Shown: piece after piece, positions 58,313-64,000 of the stretch
Numbering within the stretch: position 1 is the stretch's first letter
Layout: each line of letters opens with the position of its first letter
Source of the DNA: Opitutus terrae PB90-1
GTDB lineage: Bacteria > Verrucomicrobiota > Verrucomicrobiia > Opitutales > Opitutaceae
Assembly: GCF_000019965.1 (NCBI RefSeq)
Contig: NC_010571.1
Location: 3,791,001-3,855,000 of the forward strand
Direction: 5' to 3'
Length of the DNA stretch: 64,000 nt
Notes under the pieces: generated by a model
Database searches by the model: none
Told to the model about the DNA's origin: nothing
What the model saw: only the letters and a program-made list of their open reading frames with translations
Translations under genes and position numbers: made by a program

Positions 58313-61132
58313 TCACCGCGGCGGAAACTCGAACTCGGCCTTCGTGCGATTTTTCGAAAGCACGAGGTAAGCGTTGAAGTGCGTGTTTCGCTTCGAGACG
58401 AAGTTCTCGATCAGATTCGTGCGGCCGTTCTCGAGCAGATTGTGCAGCTCGCCGGGCGGAATCTCCTTCTGGCAGACGTGCCGTTTCATCGTGAAGACGA
58501 TCCGGTTGTCCTGATCCGGCCGGCGCACGTAATAGGAGTCGCCGGCTTCGAGAATCTCACCATTGAGCGCCTTCGTCTGACCGAGCACCTTGGCCTTGGA
58601 CAGGTCCGGCGGCGCCTTGGCCTTGCGGACGATTGGCTTGCCGTCCTTGTCGAGCTTCGGCGCACGCGGCGGAAATTCCCACGTAATCTTGGCGCCATCG
58701 CGCTTGAGATACGCGTCGAAGGGCCGGCCCTTTTTCGAGATAAACGCGGTGATCAGCTCGGTCTTGCCCTGTTCGACGAGCTGGATGGCGTGCTCCCGCG
58801 TGATCGGCTTCTGGCACATGAGCCGGCCGACGCGGAACGCCTGCTTCCAGCCTTCGCCGTCGCGCTCGCGCAGCACGTAGCTGGAGCCGACCTCGCAAAG
58901 CTGGACGCCGGTCTTCGGGTCGGTCCAGAACGGCTCGACGGTGCCGAGGTCGACCTTGTCGCCAAAATCATACTCGGTCTTCCACTTGCCCTTCTCCTCG
59001 TCCTTCACCAGCCGCAACACGGCGGAGAAACGCTTGTGCGTCTTGGCGGAAAGGAAGCCATCGAGCGGCCCGATCTTGCCGGTGGTAACCAGCTCGCGGA
59101 TCTCGGGCTCCTCCATTTTGCGGCCACCGATGACCTTGTAGACCATGAACTCGCCGTCGTGCGATTTGTAGCCGCGCAGCGTTTCGCGCAGGGGTTTATT
59201 GTCGGTGGGCGAGGGGATGTCGGTTTCGCGGGCCGCGGAGTCGTCCTCCTCGAAGTTCTTCACGCGGTCGACGATGCCTTTGGTCTGCTCGACCACTTCC
59301 TGCATGAACTCTTCGCGGGAGAATTTGCCGTGCTCGATCTGGCGCAGCTTGAACTCCCACTCGCCGGTCATCGCAGGGCTGGTTAGCGCGTCCGTGTGCA
59401 CCGCACTGAGGAACTGCAGCAGTTGCTCCGCTTTCGCGGTCGGGATCAACTCGCGCTGGCCGCGCTCCATGTATTTCTGATTGATCAGCCCGTCGATCGT
59501 GTCGGCGCGCGTGGCGGGCGTGCCGAGCCCGCGTTCCTTCATTGCTTCGGCGAGATCCTCGTCGTCGACGAGCTTGCCGGCGCCTTCCATCGCGGAGAGC
59601 AGGGTGGCCTCCGTGTAGCGCGGCGGCGGCTTGGTGGTTTCCGCGTGCAGCACGGGATCGAGCGTCTTCGCCTGCGCGGGAGCGTCGTCGCCGCGTGCGA
59701 CCGTTGCGCGATCGGCGTCGCTGAGCGCAGGCAGCGATTTCGAGCCGGGGGCATCGTCCTCGACCGTCGTGCGGCCATAGACCGCGAGCCAGCCGGGGAC
59801 GGTCAGCACCTTGCCCTCGGTCTTGAATTCGTGCCGACCTGCGACGGTGCTGATGCGCGTGGTGATATCGAACTCCGCCGGGGGGAAGAACGCCGCGACG
59901 AAACGCCGCGCGATCATGTCGAACACCTTCGCTTCCATCTCGTCGAGGTGCTTGGCCTCGTGGGCGGTGGGAATGATCGCGAAGTGGTCAGAGATCTGCG
60001 CGTTGTTGAAGATGCGGCGGTTGGGCCGGACCCAGCCCTGATCGAGCACCTGCTGTGCGTGGGGCGCGAGCGGGCCGTGCAGGTTCTTCAACGTTTCCCG
60101 CACGGTGGGAATGTAATCCTCCGGCAGCGCGCGCGAGTCAGTGCGCGGATACGTGATCATCTTGTGCCGCTCGTAGAGCGCTTGCGCGATCTGCAGGGTG
60201 CGGCGCGCAGAGAGTCCGAAGCGGTTGTTCGCCTCGCGCTGCAGCGTGGTGAGGTCGTAAAGCCGCGGCGCGATCTGCGTGCTGGCCTTCTTCTCCTCCC
60301 GCACGGCGGCGGGCGGCTGGCCCTGGCAGGCGGCGACGATCGCTTCCGCAACGGCCTGCTCCCAGATCCGGTCGACGCGATCGTGCTCGTCGGCGTCGGA
60401 CTTCTTGAAGTCCGGGCGCTGATAGGTGCCTTCGTAGCGGCCGTTGGTGACTTCGAAAGTCGCCGTGATCTGCCAATAGGCGCGAGGCTTGAAATTGCGG
60501 ATTTCGAGTTCGCGGGAGTAGACGATCGCCAGCGTCGGCGTTTGTACGCGGCCGACGGACGCCACGTTGCCGGCGCGCGAGCCGAACATGCGCTTGGTGA
60601 GCGCGCGCGTGCCGTTGATGCCGATGAGCCAGTCGCTCTCACTGCGGCAGCGCGCCGCGGCGGCGAGCCCGGCCATCTGCTCGCCGTCGCGCAGATGCGC
60701 GAACGCCTCGCGGATGCCCTCGGCGGTCATCGTCTGCATCCACGCGCGCTTCACCGGCAGCTTGCACTTGGTGAGCTGATAGAGATACGCGAAAATCAGT
60801 TCGCCCTCGCGACCGGCGTCACAGGCGTTGATGACCAGCTCGATGTCCTTTCGCGCGAGCAGCTTTTTCAGCGCGTTGAACCGGTCCTTGGATTCCTCGA
60901 TCGGTTTCAGACCAAATTTCTCGGGGATGATCGGCAGCGTCTCGAGCCGCCAGAAGCCGTATTTCTTCTTGTCGATGTCCTCCGGCATTTCCAATTCCAC
61001 CAGGTGGCCGACCGCATACGAGACGACGTACTGGTCGTTCTCGTAGTGATCGCCCTGCTTGGGAATTTTGCCGAGGGCGCGCGCCAGGTCGGCAGCGACG
61101 GACGGCTTCTCGGCGATGACAAGTGACTTCAT
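58313..61132 (-). CDS. topB: DNA topoisomerase III (type IA)
   Basis: The 939-residue protein begins KSLVIAEKPSVAADLARALG (Toprim), with DAGREGELIF. The active-site Tyr is in ITYPRTDSRALP. The core has LGTPATRADTI. The C-terminal 240 residues hold three copies of a glycine-rich repeat (for example KIGPLDGFLSAKTHKRF, TELITAFISKKGRPFDAYL, TNLIENFVSKRNTHFNAYL) in place of the zinc fingers of TopA. It decatenates DNA and relaxes negative supercoils. The ATG at 61132 was chosen over an upstream start that adds 13 residues. Confidence 0.92.
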   Translation of the reverse strand: MKSLVIAEKPSVAADLARALGKIPKQGDHYENDQYVVSYAVGHLVELEMPEDIDKKKYGFWRLETLPIIPEKFGLKPIEESKDRFNALKKLLARKDIELVINACDAGREGELIFAYLYQLTKCKLPVKRAWMQTMTAEGIREAFAHLRDGEQMAGLAAAARCRSESDWLIGINGTRALTKRMFGSRAGNVASVGRVQTPTLAIVYSRELEIRNFKPRAYWQITATFEVTNGRYEGTYQRPDFKKSDADEHDRVDRIWEQAVAEAIVAACQGQPPAAVREEKKASTQIAPRLYDLTTLQREANNRFGLSARRTLQIAQALYERHKMITYPRTDSRALPEDYIPTVRETLKNLHGPLAPHAQQVLDQGWVRPNRRIFNNAQISDHFAIIPTAHEAKHLDEMEAKVFDMIARRFVAAFFPPAEFDITTRISTVAGRHEFKTEGKVLTVPGWLAVYGRTTVEDDAPGSKSLPALSDADRATVARGDDAPAQAKTLDPVLHAETTKPPPRYTEATLLSAMEGAGKLVDDEDLAEAMKERGLGTPATRADTIDGLINQKYMERGQRELIPTAKAEQLLQFLSAVHTDALTSPAMTGEWEFKLRQIEHGKFSREEFMQEVVEQTKGIVDRVKNFEEDDSAARETDIPSPTDNKPLRETLRGYKSHDGEFMVYKVIGGRKMEEPEIRELVTTGKIGPLDGFLSAKTHKRFSAVLRLVKDEEKGKWKTEYDFGDKVDLGTVEPFWTDPKTGVQLCEVGSSYVLRERDGEGWKQAFRVGRLMCQKPITREHAIQLVEQGKTELITAFISKKGRPFDAYLKRDGAKITWEFPPRAPKLDKDGKPIVRKAKAPPDLSKAKVLGQTKALNGEILEAGDSYYVRRPDQDNRIVFTMKRHVCQKEIPPGELHNLLENGRTNLIENFVSKRNTHFNAYLVLSKNRTKAEFEFPPR

Positions 61133-61391
61133 GAGCCGCGAGCCGTTAGGCGCCGCGCCCGGCGATTTCAAGGTTTTGTTTTGCGCGGCGCGGAGAGCGA
61201 GGCGCGTCTGGTGACGAAAAAGCGGCCCGGGAAAATCAGGGTTCGCCGAAGTTGCGGCTGCGTTGGCCCACCCGCCTCGTCCGGGTGATTCCCCGAGGGG
61301 CGCTCCGGCATTTGACCCTCTGTCGCAGCCTGCGGCGGTCAGCTAGGTTGCGCGGTCCGGCTGAGTCTCCGCTCCGCCTCCTCCGCTGCGC

Positions 61392-62765
61392 ATGAAAATC
61401 GTCATTTTCGGACTCACCCTCAGCTCGTCATGGGGCAACGGACACGCGACGCTATGGCGTGGGTTGGGCCGGGCGCTGGCGCAACGCGGCCACCAGCTGG
61501 TGTTCTTCGAACGCGACGTGCCTCACTACGCCGCGCATCGTGACCTGGTGAAATGGACGGATGGCGAGCTGGTGCTCTACACCGATCTCGAGCACGTGCG
61601 GTACGTGGCTCGCCGGCATCTGCGCGAAGCGGACGTGGCGATGGTGACCTCCGATTGCCCCGACGCTCGCGCGGCCACGGAGCTGCTGCTCGAATCCTCC
61701 GTGCCGCAGCGGGTGTTTTACGACTTGGATACGCCGGTCACGCTGGAATACATGTCGGCCGGCCACGAGGTCGCCTACATCGGCCCTCGCGGATTGGCGG
61801 ATTTCGATCTTGTGCTCAGCTACACCGGCGGGCGGGCGCTGGACGCGCTGCAGGAGCGGCTCGGGGCGAGACGGGTGGCGACGCTTTATGGCAGCGTGGA
61901 TCCCGATATGCACCGGCCCGTGCCGGTGGATGAACGGTTTCGTTCGGACCTGTCGTATCTCGGCACGTATGCGGACGACCGGCAGGAGACGCTCGAACGG
62001 CTTTTCGTTCAACCGGCGCGACGGCTGCCGCAGCGGCGGTTCATGATTGGAGGGGCGCAATATCCCGATCATTTCCCGTGGACGGCGAACATGGCGTTCT
62101 TCCGCCACCTCGAGCCGGCCCAGCATCCGGTGTTTTTCTCCTCGTCGCGGCTGACCCTCAACGTCACTCGCCGCGCCATGCGCGCGATGGGCTACTGCCC
62201 CTCGGGACGGTTGTTCGAGGCGGCGGCTTGTGGCGCGCCGATTCTTACGGACGCTTGGGAAGGGCTGCGGTTGTTCTTCGAGCCCGGCGAGGAGATTCTC
62301 GTCGCTGCCAGTACGGAGGATGCGATCGGCGCGATGGATCGGTCGGATGCGGAGCTGGCGCAGATCGCGCGGCGCGCACGGGAGCGAGTCTTCGATGAGC
62401 ACACCGCGGCGCATCGCGCGCGTCACCTCGAACTCGTGTTGGAATGCACCGCGCGCGCGCCGGAAGAGGCGCGGCTCGCGGCGGCGCGAGCCGAGGGGCT
62501 GCTCGAACCGGTCGGGACGGACGCCCCCGCGGAGTTCGAGCCGGCGGGGCATTTTGCGACGCAGCCGGAAAATCTCGATGTGATGCGCACGCCGGCCGAG
62601 CTGACCGACCGGCCTCGGCGCGACCGCAGTGAACCGTCCGGCGCGCCGCGCCGCACGATTACCGCCAGGCATCCCGCCGTTGAACGAGCAGGAGAGGGGC
62701 ATGGACAGCTCGCCCCGGGCGACGAAGGACGCTGGACACGATTCCGCGCGACGCGCCGTATTTGA
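61392..62765 (+). CDS. CgeB/DUF3880-type glycosyltransferase
   Basis: The 457-residue protein begins KIVIFGLTLSSSWGNGHATLWRGLGRAL, a GT-B fold N-terminal domain. It continues with YTDLEHVRYVARRHL and the nucleotide-sugar-binding GRLFEAAACGAPILTD followed by EGLRLFFEPGEEILVA, typical of the CgeB/spore-maturation glycosyltransferase group. It probably builds a surface glycan in the cytoplasm. The last 60 residues (from PAELTDRPRRDRSEP) are Arg/Pro-rich and look unlike a conserved domain. It is divergent from topB. Confidence 0.8.
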   Translation: MKIVIFGLTLSSSWGNGHATLWRGLGRALAQRGHQLVFFERDVPHYAAHRDLVKWTDGELVLYTDLEHVRYVARRHLREADVAMVTSDCPDARAATELLLESSVPQRVFYDLDTPVTLEYMSAGHEVAYIGPRGLADFDLVLSYTGGRALDALQERLGARRVATLYGSVDPDMHRPVPVDERFRSDLSYLGTYADDRQETLERLFVQPARRLPQRRFMIGGAQYPDHFPWTANMAFFRHLEPAQHPVFFSSSRLTLNVTRRAMRAMGYCPSGRLFEAAACGAPILTDAWEGLRLFFEPGEEILVAASTEDAIGAMDRSDAELAQIARRARERVFDEHTAAHRARHLELVLECTARAPEEARLAAARAEGLLEPVGTDAPAEFEPAGHFATQPENLDVMRTPAELTDRPRRDRSEPSGAPRRTITARHPAVERAGEGHGQLAPGDEGRWTRFRATRRI

Positions 62766-62800
62766 GCGTTGAGCGAACGCTCGTCGAAGCCAGCCCCACT

Positions 62801-62826
62801 GGCCGGGGGTGGCGCCCCCGGCTACA
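62801..62826. repeat. TGTAGCCGGG-class palindrome
   Basis: The hairpin ggccgggggtggcgcccccg continues to gctaca. It lies between the converging glycosyltransferase and aminotransferase genes and belongs to the class at 1318, 3342 and 15119. Confidence 0.75.
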
Positions 62827-62841
62827 GAACAGCACGGCAAA

Positions 62842-63930
62842 TCAGCTCGCGAGCTTCGGCGTCTCGGCGAAAGCGGCGTCGAAGGACTTCAGCATCGCGG
62901 CGATCGTCTCGTCGGTCTCATCGCCCATGTTGGAGATCCGGAAGGTCTTTCCCTTCAGCTTGCCGTAGCCGCCATCGATCACGAGGTGGTGCTTCGATTT
63001 CAGCGTCTTGTTCAACGCGGCGAGATCGATGTTCAGCGTGTTCGCGAAGCAGTTGAGCGTGACCGAGCCGTAGCCCTCCTTCGGGAACAGCTTGAAGCCT
63101 TTGGCCGCCATGTGGTCGCGGACCATCTTGTTTAGCCGGGCGTGCCGCGCGTAGCGGTTCTCGACCCCCTCGGCCTTGATGTCTTCGAGCTTCGACTTGA
63201 GCGCGTAGATGTGCGCGATCGAGGGCGTGCTCGGCGTCATGCCTTTTTCGTGATTCGTCTGGAACTCGACGAAATCGAAATAGTAGCCGCGGCCGGGCTG
63301 TGACGCGGCGCGGTCGAGCGCGCGTTTCGAGACCGAGAACAGCGCCAGCCCCGGCGGCATCGCGAGCGCCTTCTGCGAGCCGGTGATGAGCACGTCGATG
63401 CCGAGCTCGTCCTTTTTAATCGGCACTCCGCTGAACGAGCTGACGGTGTCGACGATCGAGATCACGTCCGGGAACTGGCGGATCACGGCCATCAGCGCCG
63501 GCAGATCGCTCATGCAGCCGCACGAGGTTTCGTTGTGGATGAGCGTGATCGCGTCGTAGGCGCCGGTCGCGAGTTCGCGCCGCACCGCCTCGGGATCGAC
63601 CGGTTGGCCCCAATCGAACTTCAGCGCGCCGGCGGCGAAGCCGCAGCGCTGCGCGACGTCGTTCCACTTGTCCGAGAACGCGCCGTTCATGCAGTTCAGC
63701 ACCTTCTTGCGCGTGACGTTTCGGACGGCGCCTTCCATGACGCCCCACGCGCTGCTGGTCGAGAGGTAGACCGGATCCTTGGTGTAGAACAGAGCCTGCA
63801 ACTCCGGTTGGATGGACTGATAGAGCGCAACGAAGTCCGTGCTGCGATGCCCGATCATGGGCTGCGACATGGCGCGGAGGGTCTTCTCCGAGACGGCGAT
63901 GGGGCCGGGGATGAAAAGTTTGTAGCTCAT
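62842..63930 (-). CDS. Class V pyridoxal-phosphate aminotransferase
   Basis: The 362-residue protein starts at the ATG at 63930. YKLFIPGPIAVSEKTLRAMS and QPMIGHRSTDF open the class V fold, the PLP Asp lies in SIVDTVSSFSG and the Schiff-base Lys in TGSQKALAMPPGLAL. This is the serine-glyoxylate/alanine-glyoxylate or phosphoserine aminotransferase-like branch. The sequence does not settle the substrate: 2-aminoethylphosphonate transaminases also belong here, but the phosphonate gene in this window is 28 kb away. Confidence 0.83.
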   Translation of the reverse strand: MSYKLFIPGPIAVSEKTLRAMSQPMIGHRSTDFVALYQSIQPELQALFYTKDPVYLSTSSAWGVMEGAVRNVTRKKVLNCMNGAFSDKWNDVAQRCGFAAGALKFDWGQPVDPEAVRRELATGAYDAITLIHNETSCGCMSDLPALMAVIRQFPDVISIVDTVSSFSGVPIKKDELGIDVLITGSQKALAMPPGLALFSVSKRALDRAASQPGRGYYFDFVEFQTNHEKGMTPSTPSIAHIYALKSKLEDIKAEGVENRYARHARLNKMVRDHMAAKGFKLFPKEGYGSVTLNCFANTLNIDLAALNKTLKSKHHLVIDGGYGKLKGKTFRISNMGDETDETIAAMLKSFDAAFAETPKLAS

Positions 63931-64000
63931 AGATTTTTCGTCGCGCAAAAACCTGAAACAGGTCTTGGCAGCAGGAGGAGTTCGGATTTGGCAGGGCCGG

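Noticed and set aside
62842-63930. Assigning the class V aminotransferase as 2-aminoethylphosphonate transaminase because a phosphonopyruvate decarboxylase gene is present
   Set aside because: The genes are 28 kb apart in different contexts, and the sequence fits the serine/alanine-glyoxylate branch at least as well.
1-64000. tRNA, rRNA, riboswitch or CRISPR features
   Set aside because: I found no cloverleaf with conserved T-loop bases, no rRNA-like stretch and no regular direct repeats with unique spacers. Detection by eye is limited, so a tRNAscan and Rfam search would be needed to exclude small RNAs.

Overview
The window is high-GC (about 65%) bacterial chromosome whose gene content points to Verrucomicrobiota, most likely an Opitutus-like member of the Opitutaceae (inferred from family composition; no marker gene was compared). 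Supporting signs are giant secreted VCBS/FG-GAP proteins with UnbV/ASPIC domains, a DUF5597 glycosidase, a GH29 fucosidase, a GxGYxYP-type protein, TAT-exported Gfo/Idh/MocA and hydroxypyruvate-isomerase-like proteins, MelB-type sugar symporters, and many short palindromic intergenic repeats.

Layout. 1-9.4 kb (minus strand): two very large VCBS/UnbV surface proteins, the first running off the left edge, and a GxGYxYP protein. 9.8-12.3 kb (plus): an asparagine-synthase-like protein lacking the glutaminase cysteine, then a radical SAM protein. 12.5-19.9 kb: small and scattered genes (30-residue lipoprotein, YCII protein, DUF5597 glycosidase, ACT-like protein, HPr-like protein, NifX-like protein, metallo-beta-lactamase-fold protein, PIG-L deacetylase, lone receiver domain). 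20.1-26.2 kb (plus): a heavy-metal RND efflux operon (secreted Cys-rich protein, CzcC-like, unusually short CzcB-like, CzcA-like, lipoprotein). 26.3-36.9 kb: galE, fucosidase, DUF6448 protein, deoC, a divergent oxidoreductase/isomerase pair, phosphonopyruvate decarboxylase and a secreted alpha/beta hydrolase. 43.1-64 kb: mostly housekeeping and glycan genes: ThuA-like protein, a parvulin-type isomerase translationally coupled to mfd, rnc, two paralogous MelB-family symporters, a secreted papain-like protease, class II fructose-bisphosphate aldolase with a clear terminator, topB, a glycosyltransferase and a class V aminotransferase.

The outstanding feature is at 37.4-42.5 kb. A 5.1-kb element has split radC exactly inside its JAMM zinc motif (between the codons of HN and HPSGD). 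It has about 85-bp spaced terminal inverted repeats, a perfect 32-bp palindrome at one end, a 7-bp repeat of target sequence, and three tandem tyrosine recombinase genes, the layout of a recombinase-in-trio (RIT) element. It also carries a mercury-response module: a merR with the canonical three metal cysteines, a fused merT-merP, and a CopZ-type Fe-S/zinc metallochaperone, but no merA.

A second theme is repeats. Several classes of short palindromes lie between genes, one copy lies in frame inside the first VCBS gene, and a purine-rich GAGTTGAGAG-type repeat occurs four times, always in the same orientation.
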